A stretch of DNA of 15,971 nucleotides from positions 1-15,971 of the forward strand of contig CAMWGS010000016.1 in NCBI GenBank assembly GCA_947173865.1. Direction: 5' to 3'. Under the pieces are notes generated by a model. That model made no database searches. It was not told the DNA's origin and worked only from the letters and a program-made list of their open reading frames with translations. Origin of the DNA: an uncultured Ruminococcus sp. (GTDB lineage: Bacteria; Bacillota; Clostridia; Oscillospirales; Ruminococcaceae). Shown here one piece after another: positions 1 to 6,009 of the stretch. Each line of letters starts with the position of its first letter. Position 1 is the stretch's first letter. A program made the translations under genes and the position numbers.

Positions 1-2
1 AT

Positions 3-1064
3 GATGAATTTGATTCAATCGTAAAGGAACTCAAAGCACGTCCCGCAAAGGATTTTGCCGCAAGTCGTGGCGAATACCTCAACGGAAAAGTCCTTGCCTC
101 ATATCTCGGATTTAATTTTGTTGACGCTGCCGACGTTATTATTTTCGATACAAAAGGTGTACTCATGCTTGATGACACTGTAAAGGCAGTCCGCAAAAAG
201 CTTAAAGACCTCGAAAATGCAGTAATCCCCGGATTCTATGGACGTACAACAGAGGGATATATAAAAACATTCTCAAGAGGTGGCTCGGATGTTACGGGTT
301 CGATTATTGCAAACGCCGTAAGAGCCGATATTTACGAAAACTGGACAGACGTTTCAGGCTTCCTTGTTGCAGACCCGAGAATAGTTGAAAATCCCGACGT
401 TATTGAAGTTATTACTTACAGGGAACTCCGTGAGCTTGCATATATGGGTGCTTCAGTTCTTCATGAAGACGCTATTTTCCCTGTACGTTCCGCAGGTATT
501 CCGATTAATATCAGAAATACAAACCGTCCCGAAGATGCAGGTACTATGATTGTTTCCGACGACTTTGATTTCAGCAGGGAAAGCCTCAACCATACAATTA
601 CAGGTATCGCAGGAAGAAAGGGTTTCAGCACCATAAACATTGAAAAGGCTATGATGAACAGTGAAAAAGGCTTCGGAATGAAAGTCCTTAAAGTTCTCTA
701 TGAAAACGGTGTTTCCTTTGAACATATGCCGTCCGGTATCGACACAATGAGCATTACTGTTGACAGTGCAGAGCTTAACCCTGTACGTGAAAAAGTTCTT
801 GCCGACATGAGAAAGGAAGTTGCTCCCGACCATATCGAAATTGAGGACGGTATAGCACTCCTCGCCATTGTTGGTCGCCGTATGAAGAATACAAGGGGTA
901 CTGTTGCACGTATCTTTGCATCAATGGCACACGCAAGAATAAATGTCAAGATGATTGACCAAGGTTCGAGCGAACTTAATGTTATTATCGGTGTAAGTGA
1001 ACATGACCTTGCCGAAGCAATCCGCAGAATTTACGATATGTTTATAAATTCCGAAAAGGTATGA
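3..1064 (+). CDS. Aspartate kinase, C-terminal part (5' end outside window)
   Basis: Aspartate kinase phosphorylates L-aspartate with ATP, the first step toward lysine, threonine and methionine, in the cytoplasm. The open frame runs in from the window edge, so the N-terminus is missing; 353 codons are visible. An in-frame ATG at 165 is internal and is not the start, because the frame before it already encodes family sequence (SRGEYLNGKVLASYLGF). Further on are the substrate-binding segment FSRGGSDVTG, then WTDVSG and ADPRIV, and then YMGASVLHEDAIFPV. Two ACT-type regulatory domains follow, one starting near ITGIAGRKGF and one near ALLAIVGRRM, which suggests feedback by lysine and/or threonine. 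The wording of the kinase part is closest to the B. subtilis YclM (aspartokinase III) type as I remember it. It is followed at once by a terminator and faces the - strand genes. The family call is firm; the effector is inferred. Confidence 0.93.
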   Translation, partial: DEFDSIVKELKARPAKDFAASRGEYLNGKVLASYLGFNFVDAADVIIFDTKGVLMLDDTVKAVRKKLKDLENAVIPGFYGRTTEGYIKTFSRGGSDVTGSIIANAVRADIYENWTDVSGFLVADPRIVENPDVIEVITYRELRELAYMGASVLHEDAIFPVRSAGIPINIRNTNRPEDAGTMIVSDDFDFSRESLNHTITGIAGRKGFSTINIEKAMMNSEKGFGMKVLKVLYENGVSFEHMPSGIDTMSITVDSAELNPVREKVLADMRKEVAPDHIEIEDGIALLAIVGRRMKNTRGTVARIFASMAHARINVKMIDQGSSELNVIIGVSEHDLAEAIRRIYDMFINSEKV

Positions 1065-1069
1065 TAAAG

Positions 1070-1102
1070 AATCCCCTGTACAAAAAACAGGGGATTTTTT
1101 AA
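1070..1102 (+). terminator. Intrinsic terminator of the aspartate kinase gene
   Basis: A perfect 10-bp stem (AATCCCCTGT at 1070-1079 with ACAGGGGATT at 1087-1096) has a 7-nt A-rich loop and a run of six T ending at 1100. It starts 5 nt after the aspartate kinase stop codon. Its right flank touches the end of the broken - strand gene (stop at 1103-1105), so it may also weakly terminate that strand, although the T-tract there is poorer. Confidence 0.92.
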
Positions 1103-1594
1103 TCAGTATGAATTGAATATTCTGAATTTCCATTCAAAATCCTGTGGGCTTTCGTTAAGATTTTTCCAGTCATTTTTGTCCGGAATATACTTTCTTATTT
1201 CACTCAGAACGAACGATTAGTATGCTTTATACATTCAAATCCCCATATGAAATGCCTTAATTTATGAGCGTCCTCAATATCAGACATTTCCCGTGACATA
1301 CTTTCAGACCATTTATATTCACTTTCAGGAACAAATGAACTTTTCAGCAGGTAGCTGTAAACTTCATGTAATGAGTTTTTCGGGAGTGGTATTTCAAAGT
1401 CTTTACTTGTGTAATTGTTTTCTGAATATTTGTTTGTTATTTCAACAAGACCGTTTCGTATATATTCAAAGCTCCATGAACACCAGTAACATATTTCAAT
1501 ATAGTTATCATCGGGAAAATCATAATTCTTGCTGATAATGTGACCCGTTGTCTTTTCAATAATTTTTTGTTTCAATGTATAAATCAAGACCCAT
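1103..1594 (-). pseudogene. Small conserved-looking gene broken by two frameshifts
   Basis: An ATG at 1594 has a good ribosome binding site (AGAGGT, 1601-1606) and opens with MGLDLYIETK, which resembles the start of a family of small uncharacterised proteins. This frame stops after 12 codons (stop at 1556-1558). Removing one A from the A6 run (T6 on the + strand, 1563-1568) restores a long frame continuing KIIEKTTGHIIS and running about 120 codons to a stop at 1204-1206. A second break lies at a CGTT tandem (1208-1215). Beyond it, the frame reading LSEIRKYIPDKNDW then NLNESPQDFEW runs to a stop at 1103-1105. One extra base, or one more CGTT unit, would join the two parts. Repaired, the protein would be about 163 residues and rich in Tyr, Trp and acidic residues. 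I see no domain I can name. Either it is a decayed gene or the window has two indel errors; two lesions of different kinds favour decay. Confidence 0.7.
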
Positions 1595-1610
1595 TTTTTT
1601 ACCTCTTACT

Positions 1611-1642
1611 AAAAAGGACGGACAATTATTGCCCGTCCTTTT
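1611..1642 (-). terminator. Intrinsic terminator of the thrS operon
   Basis: Read on the - strand, AAAAGGACGG (1642-1633) pairs perfectly with CCGTCCTTTT (1621-1612) across an 11-nt loop, and the T-run continues to 1611. It lies 4 nt beyond the thrS stop codon. The ribosome binding site of the broken gene begins only a few bases downstream, so that gene probably depended on readthrough unless it had a promoter I cannot see. Confidence 0.92.
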
Positions 1643-1646
1643 ATTT

Positions 1647-3593
1647 TTATCTTACTTTCTTTGCAATATCGTCAATGAGTTTTACAAGCAGGTCTGTCTG
1701 TGACATTGAGCCTAAATCGCCCTCACGTCTTGAACGTACCGAAACAGTACCGCTTTCAACTTCCTTATCACCTACAGTGAGCATAATCGGGAGTTTTTCG
1801 ACAGTAGCGGAACGGATTTTATATCCGACTTTTTCGGCTCTGTCGTCGATAGTTGCACGGATTCCTGCTGATTCAAGCTTTGCAAGAACTTCATTGCAGT
1901 AGTCAAGGTGACGGTCTGCAACAGGAATAATTCTGACCTGTTCGGGAGCAAGCCACAAAGGCATAGCACCTGCATATTTTTCAATCATATATGCAAGAGT
2001 TCTTTCATAACAACCGAGTGATGTTCTGTGAATGATATACGGACGTTTTTTAGTACCGTCTGCATCAATGTATTCCATTCCGAAACGTTCGGCAAGAAGC
2101 ATATCAATCTGAATAGTAACAAGAGTATCTTCTTTGCCGTAAACATTCTTGTACTGAATGTCAAGTTTAGGACCATAGAAAGCAGCTTCGTCAATGCCTA
2201 TTTCGTATTCAACGCCGAGATGGTCAAGAATTTTAGCCATAACGGACTGTGCTTCTTCCCACTGTTCAGCAGTACCCTCGTACTTGTTTTTGGGATTTGC
2301 AGGCTCCCACTGTGAGAATCTGAATGTACAGTCCTCAAGAAGTCCGACTGTACCAAGCATATATTTAGCGAGTTCGAGACAGTCCCTGAATTCCTGTTCA
2401 AGCTGGTCGGGACGGAGTACAAGATGTCCTTCAGAGATTGTGAACTGTCTTACACGGATAAGACCGTGCATTTCACCTGAATCTTCCTTACGGAAAAGTG
2501 TGGATGTTTCGCCGAGTCTCATGGGCAGGTCACGATATGAACGCTGTCTGTTTAGATATACCTGATACTGAAAAGGACAGGTCATCGGACGAAGTGCAAA
2601 ACATTCCTGTGTTTCGTCGTGCGGGTCGCCGAGAATGAACATTCCGTCAAGGTAGTGGTCCCAGTGACCTGAAATTTTGTAAAGTTCTCTTTTTGCGAGG
2701 TAAGGTGTTTTTGTAAGCAGATAACCGTGTTTCTGTTCAACGTCCTCCACCCATCTCTGAAGTGTCTGAATAACTCTTGCACCCTTTGGAAGTATAATCG
2801 GAAGTCCCTGTCCGACAACATCAACTGTTGTGAAGTATTCAAGTTCACGACCGAGCTTATTGTGGTCACGGAGTTTTGCTTCTTCTCTCTGCTTAATGTC
2901 TGCTTCAAGTTCTGCGTTTTTCGGGTAAGCAACGGCATATACTCTTGAAAGCATCTTGTTCTTTTCCGAACCTCTCCAGTAAGCACCTGTACATGAAAGA
3001 AGTTTGAAAGCCTTTACAGGAGCAGTTGTCATGAGGTGAGGACCTGCACAGAGGTCAACAAATTCGCCCTGTTTATAGAATGAAATGGGCTCACCTTTGT
3101 CTGCGTGTTCTTCACAGAGTTCAACCTTGTATGGTTCATCCATTTCCTTAAGCTTTGTAATAGCTTCTTGAGGTGAAAGTTCAAACTGTTCAAGAGGTAA
3201 ACTCTCTTTGACGATTTTTTTCATTTCTGCTTCAATATTTTCAAGTTCTTCCTGAGTGAAAGGCTTTTCAAGGTCGAAATCGTAATAGAAACCGTTGTCA
3301 ATAGCAGGACCTATTGCAAGCTTGGCTTCAGGATAAAGTCTCTTTACAGCCTGTGCAAGAATGTGTGAGGCAGTATGCCAAAAAGTCTTTTTTCCGTCGA
3401 CGCTGTCAAAAGTGCATACTTCAAAATCACAGTCACTGTCTATAACTGTTCTGAGGTCTTTAACTTCTCCGTTGATTTTAACACAGCATGAAGCCTTATA
3501 AAGTCCCATGCCGATACCCTTGATGATTTCGCTTGCAGGTGAAGCGGATTCGATTTCACGGATACTTCCGTCTTTAAGTGTCAGTTTAATCAT
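1647..3593 (-). CDS. thrS: Threonyl-tRNA synthetase
   Basis: This class II synthetase charges tRNA-Thr with threonine and edits mischarged serine, in the cytoplasm. At 648 aa it is full length. The parts in order are: a TGS domain at about 1-62; the editing domain with HxxxH (H73, H77) and CAGPH (C182, H186); the catalytic core with FALRPMTCP and EGH, then motif 3 HRTSLGCYERTLAY; and a C-terminal anticodon-binding domain from about 550. The expected zinc ligands appear to be C339, H390 and H522. The core wording (RPMTCPF rather than KPMNCPG; HRTSLGCYER) belongs to a divergent bacterial branch, not the E. coli type. The ATG at 3593 has AAAGGAGA upstream. It is the second gene after a 22-bp gap in an operon led by a T-box and ends in its own terminator, so uncharged tRNA-Thr is the expected inducer. 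Confidence 0.97.
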   Translation of the reverse strand: MIKLTLKDGSIREIESASPASEIIKGIGMGLYKASCCVKINGEVKDLRTVIDSDCDFEVCTFDSVDGKKTFWHTASHILAQAVKRLYPEAKLAIGPAIDNGFYYDFDLEKPFTQEELENIEAEMKKIVKESLPLEQFELSPQEAITKLKEMDEPYKVELCEEHADKGEPISFYKQGEFVDLCAGPHLMTTAPVKAFKLLSCTGAYWRGSEKNKMLSRVYAVAYPKNAELEADIKQREEAKLRDHNKLGRELEYFTTVDVVGQGLPIILPKGARVIQTLQRWVEDVEQKHGYLLTKTPYLAKRELYKISGHWDHYLDGMFILGDPHDETQECFALRPMTCPFQYQVYLNRQRSYRDLPMRLGETSTLFRKEDSGEMHGLIRVRQFTISEGHLVLRPDQLEQEFRDCLELAKYMLGTVGLLEDCTFRFSQWEPANPKNKYEGTAEQWEEAQSVMAKILDHLGVEYEIGIDEAAFYGPKLDIQYKNVYGKEDTLVTIQIDMLLAERFGMEYIDADGTKKRPYIIHRTSLGCYERTLAYMIEKYAGAMPLWLAPEQVRIIPVADRHLDYCNEVLAKLESAGIRATIDDRAEKVGYKIRSATVEKLPIMLTVGDKEVESGTVSVRSRREGDLGSMSQTDLLVKLIDDIAKKVR

Positions 3594-3615
3594 AATTCTT
3601 CTCCTTTAATAAATT

Positions 3616-3990
3616 TTAAACTTTTCCTGTTACTTCAATGCCGTTGTCCGCACCGAGTTCCATAGTAAGAGGTACAAGATAACCGTCTGTGCTGTCAACA
3701 TTGAAACACACAACAACGCCGTCCTCGTCAACATCAACATAAGCACTTGTGATTTGCAGACATTCCGCAAGAGTTTCCGAAAGTCCGCCGTAATAGCCCT
3801 CATCTGCGATGATTTCGGCAATTTTCTTTTTATTGCGGTTCAGCCTGTCAAGTTTCTGAGCGATTTCGCTGAAATTGTCCATAATTTCCTGCTGTTTCTC
3901 AACATAGAAACGCACAGTAACTGAATTGTCCCACAGTTTGTAGGTGATTTCATAGGCTTCTTCCTTTTCGTTGTACTGAATCTGATTCAT
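3616..3990 (-). CDS. Uncharacterised small acidic protein, first gene of the thrS operon
   Basis: I do not recognise this 124-aa protein. It has no signal peptide or membrane segment, so it is probably cytoplasmic. The N-terminal half is charged (NQIQYNEKEEAYEITYKLW), with a likely helical stretch rich in Lys, Asn and Arg in the middle (about 36-62). The C-terminal half is beta-rich and acidic (YVDVDEDGVVVCFNVDSTDG). The start is supported by AAGGAG 8 nt upstream of the ATG. It is the first gene after the T-box leader and lies 22 bp before thrS, so it should be induced together with ThrRS when charged tRNA is short. A role in threonine or tRNA metabolism would be guilt by association only; no catalytic motif is visible. 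Confidence 0.82.
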   Translation of the reverse strand: MNQIQYNEKEEAYEITYKLWDNSVTVRFYVEKQQEIMDNFSEIAQKLDRLNRNKKKIAEIIADEGYYGGLSETLAECLQITSAYVDVDEDGVVVCFNVDSTDGYLVPLTMELGADNGIEVTGKV

Positions 3991-4020
3991 ATATTCATCT
4001 CCTTGTCAATAATTTTACGC

Positions 4021-4055
4021 AAAAAGTCCCTCATACCCGAAAAGGCACAAGGGAC
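4021..4055 (-). terminator. T-box leader terminator
   Basis: On the - strand, GTCCCTTGTGCC (4055-4044) can pair with GGTATGAGGGAC (4037-4026) as a 12-bp stem with some G-U pairs, followed by TTTTT. Its 5' arm overlaps the sequence that completes the T-box antiterminator, which is the standard arrangement for tRNA-dependent antitermination. Confidence 0.88.
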
Positions 4056-4265
4056 GATTATAAACCGTGATTCCACCCTGATTCACACAGAAAAAATATA
4101 TTTTCCGTATCTCATTGGCTCGGTAACGGGAGCAACCGTTGCTTATTAGGCACTCTCAGAGGCGGTGTGCTTTATTTCCTGCCGTTACCGCCTCACAGCA
4201 AACAGCGGTTTCTCTGAAAACGACAATCATGAAAAAAAGCCTTCCTCGTCATTGATTTATGATGT
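4021..4265 (-). promoter_or_regulatory. T-box riboswitch leader of the thrS operon
   Basis: The - strand transcript from about 4265 carries the T-box hallmark AGGGTGGAATCACGG (4079-4065). The GTCCC... terminator follows directly. Upstream are a stem III-like hairpin (AACGG...CCGTT, 4140-4125) and stem I motifs: GACGAGGAA near the 5' end, CAGAG pairing with CTCTG, and TTGCTGTGAG. T-boxes sense uncharged tRNA: its anticodon reads a specifier codon in stem I, and its NCCA end pairs with the TGGN bulge, here TGGA. I could not fold lower stem I with confidence. The strand expected to carry the specifier (AGAGTGCCTAATAAGC, 4156-4141) has no ACN threonine codon by eye. The T-box identity is firm; the amino acid is inferred from thrS downstream. 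Confidence 0.9.
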
Positions 4266-4272
4266 TATAATA

Positions 4273-4301
4273 ATATTATCACAAAATTTCCGACTTGTCA
4301 A
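4273..4301 (-). promoter_or_regulatory. Sigma-A promoter of the T-box/thrS operon
   Basis: On the - strand, -35 TTGACA (4301-4296), a 17-bp spacer and -10 TAATAT (4278-4273) place the start of transcription near 4265, just before the first T-box motif. The consensus -35, ideal spacing and fit to the leader's 5' end make this convincing. Confidence 0.85.
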
Positions 4302-4384
4302 GGCTGATTTTCAAAATGGTGTGAATTTTCAGCGGTGTATATAAATATGTAAATTAGCTTATTATTGTGCATTTCTACAATTAC

Positions 4385-4413
4385 TTGACACTTTATGGAT
4401 TATGTGATATTAT
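4385..4413 (+). promoter_or_regulatory. Sigma-A promoter of the Rha leader RNA
   Basis: -35 TTGACA (4385-4390), a 17-bp spacer and -10 TATTAT (4408-4413) put the transcription start near 4420, at the first base of the AGGGC strand of the leader's outer stem. It diverges from the thrS promoter, whose -35 lies 83 bp away. Confidence 0.85.
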
Positions 4414-4419
4414 AAACAC

Positions 4420-4607
4420 AGGGCATATCGCCCACCGTCTGAAGAAGGTCTGCAAACCTGAATCAGACACCAAAACAGAAGTTACCGCAACTAACTTTGT
4501 AATAGCTTGTAAGCAATACGCCCTATGACTATATAATTATATCATATAGGGTTTATTTTGTCAAGACTTTTTCACTGTCGGTAATTTCTGTTATCGACAT
4601 TTTTTTA
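4420..4607 (+). promoter_or_regulatory. Structured leader RNA with antiterminator/terminator (unclassified)
   Basis: This leader of about 190 nt runs from the promoter to 24 nt before the Rha gene. Visible pairings are: an outer stem AGGGC.TAT (4420-4428) with ATA.GCCCT (4516-4524), or instead a local hairpin GGGC/GCCC (4421-4433); a hairpin GTCTGA/TCAGAC closed over AGGT/ACCT (about 4437-4467) with an AGA/GAA internal loop that could form tandem sheared G-A pairs; a hairpin AAGTTA/TAACTT (4479-4497); and CCCTAT/ATAGGG (4521-4551), which competes with the outer stem. Most telling, CAGAAGTTACCG (4476-4487) can pair over 12 bp (one G-U) with CGGTAATTTCTG (4579-4590). That is the 5' arm and loop of the terminator, so the two are mutually exclusive. 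There is no leader peptide longer than three codons. I do not recognise a known class; the ligand or trans-factor is unknown. Confidence 0.7.
4576..4607 (+). terminator. Attenuator terminator ahead of the Rha gene
   Basis: TGTCGGTAA (4576-4584) pairs with TTATCGACA (4591-4599), 9 bp with one G-U, around a 6-nt loop, followed by a T8 run (4600-4607). The Rha ribosome binding site (AAAGGA, 4615-4620) follows directly. No promoter fits between them, so the gene needs readthrough of this site. Confidence 0.9.
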
Positions 4608-4630
4608 TTTAATGAAAGGAATGATTTTTT

Positions 4631-5320
4631 ATGAATGAAATCACAATCAACAACGCCAATGGTGTCCTTACCGTATCAAGCTTACAGGTAGCGAAAGACT
4701 TTAGCAAACAGCACAAAAATATAGTTCAATCCATCGAAAATTTGTTAAAGCAAACATCGGCTGAATTTTCAGCCGATGTCAAATCAGAATTTTTTGATAT
4801 TCAAAATATGTTTATTGAAAACACATATGCAGACAGTTATGGAAGATTTCAGAAATGCTATGACATGACCCGTGACGGCTTTTCACTTCTCGTTATGGGA
4901 TTCACAGGAAAAAAGGCTCTCGAATGGAAGCTCAGATACATAGAAGCCTTCAACAGCATGGAAAAACAGTTAACATATATCCATTCAGACATTGAAAAAA
5001 TTGTCAGCGAAGTGCTTGATGAAAAGATAGAGACGATAGTTAACAAAGCTGTCGTTGAAGCAGTGAGCGAAACTGTCAAAGTACTGTCACCTTTCCTGAC
5101 ACTTCCTAAAGACACTGTTAAGGCAATCAAAAAGCCTTACAAATATAATTCATCAAAAATATTCAGACTTTCCCCCGAAGTCAGAGAACAGGTGGACGAG
5201 ATGATTGTTTCCGGAAATTATTCGTGTCAGAAAATCGCAGATTTTATAACTTCAGAAACTGACATGACCATATCTTATATGACCGTAAGCAGATACATAA
5301 AAAAGTACTTTAAGTTTTAA
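4631..5320 (+). CDS. Rha-family phage-type regulatory protein with C-terminal HTH-like domain
   Basis: At 229 aa, the N-terminal 115 residues match the Rha/pRha domain found in temperate phages and some chromosomal islands: LTVSSLQVAKDFSKQHKNIV, then CYDMTRDGFSLLVMGFTG and KALEWKLRYIEAFNSME. A helical linker (about 118-158) follows. The last 55 residues (FRLSPEVREQVDEMIVSG..., ending TISYMTVSRYIKKYF) look like a small DNA-binding helix-turn-helix, similar to the Mu Gp27-like DUF3486 style. A regulator or antirepressor role is inferred from the family; its target is unknown. The AAAGGA site is 10 nt from the ATG, slightly long. No other phage gene is present. The gene is isolated between thrS and rex, its base composition resembles its neighbours', and it sits behind an attenuator. 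The stop codon overlaps the rex stop on the other strand. Confidence 0.85.
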   Translation: MNEITINNANGVLTVSSLQVAKDFSKQHKNIVQSIENLLKQTSAEFSADVKSEFFDIQNMFIENTYADSYGRFQKCYDMTRDGFSLLVMGFTGKKALEWKLRYIEAFNSMEKQLTYIHSDIEKIVSEVLDEKIETIVNKAVVEAVSETVKVLSPFLTLPKDTVKAIKKPYKYNSSKIFRLSPEVREQVDEMIVSGNYSCQKIADFITSETDMTISYMTVSRYIKKYFKF

Positions 5321-5961
5321 CGAAAAGTCAGCTCCTTTTCAAAAAAACTGTGTCTTGCAAGCATTGCCAGTGTCATTGAAATATTTTCATTGTGTACGAT
5401 AACGTTTTTTGGTACATTCAGATGTACAGACGCAAAATTCAGAATATATTTTATACCTGATTCCGTCATTATATCGCATACTTCCTGTGCGGATTTTTCG
5501 GGAACAGTGATAATGCCCGTCTTTATGTTCTCACTCAGACAGAAATTTCTCATTTCGCTTATGTGACGAACGGGTTTACCGTTTACAACAGTTCCCGCAA
5601 GTTTTTCGTTACAGTCAAAACCGCATAAAATGTCAAATCCGTAATCTGCGAAACTGTCCGAGCCGAGCATAGCTCTGCCGAAATTTCCCACGCCTGCCAC
5701 AACAACGCCGTCATGGTTTTCAAAGCCGAGAAAACGACCGATATCGTCGATAAGTTCGGCAGTGATATATCCCGTTCTCGGACGACCTCCACGACTTACG
5801 GAGGCAAGGTCTTTTCTCACCTGAACGTCATTAAGACCAAGAGCGTCGGCAATGGCTGTGGCGGAAATATTCCCTGATTTTCTGCTTTCGGGAAGTGACA
5901 CAAGATAGCTGAAATATAAGGGGAGACGCTGTAATGTCTGTGAAGTTATATTTTTAGCCAA
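5317..5961 (-). CDS. rex: Redox-sensing transcriptional repressor Rex
   Basis: Rex is a dimeric repressor that binds DNA at low NADH/NAD+ and leaves it when NADH rises, controlling fermentation and NADH-recycling genes. At 214 aa it has the usual length. The N-terminal winged helix has the recognition segment NDVQVRKDLA (44-53) followed by SRGGRPRTGY. A Rossmann NAD(H)-binding domain begins VVVAGVGNFGRAMLG (86-100), and a C-terminal swapped helix ends the protein (NISMTLAMLARHSFF). The start codon appears to be TTG at 5961, with GGGAGG well placed upstream; no ATG fits. It is the last gene after nfnB (48-bp gap) with no clear promoter of its own, so it is probably co-transcribed with nfnAB. 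That links the NADH sensor to an NADH/NADPH-balancing enzyme. It ends head-on with the Rha gene. Confidence 0.96.
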   Translation of the reverse strand: MAKNITSQTLQRLPLYFSYLVSLPESRKSGNISATAIADALGLNDVQVRKDLASVSRGGRPRTGYITAELIDDIGRFLGFENHDGVVVAGVGNFGRAMLGSDSFADYGFDILCGFDCNEKLAGTVVNGKPVRHISEMRNFCLSENIKTGIITVPEKSAQEVCDIMTESGIKYILNFASVHLNVPKNVIVHNENISMTLAMLARHSFFEKELTFR

Positions 5962-6009
5962 TTTACAGACCTCCCTTTGATTTTTTCATACAACAGGATT
6001 TTCACGTTT

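Noticed and set aside
1293..1902. + strand open frames opposite the broken gene and the end of thrS
   Set aside because: Cys/Phe/Ser-rich, unlikely composition with no RBS; shadows of the - strand coding frames.
4273..4290. Possible Rex operator (TTGTGA) in the thrS promoter
   Set aside because: Only one half-site is present; the matching TCACAA half is missing.
4420..4607. The + strand leader as 6S RNA, small SRP RNA or a known riboswitch
   Set aside because: No long rod with a central bubble (6S), no SRP helix-8 loop, and none of the core motifs I know for TPP, purine, SAM, c-di-GMP, THF, ZTP, fluoride or T-box leaders. A model search could overturn this.
4631..5320. Prophage or integrated element around the Rha gene
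   Set aside because: No integrase, attachment-site repeats, structural genes or change in base composition; the flanks are housekeeping genes.
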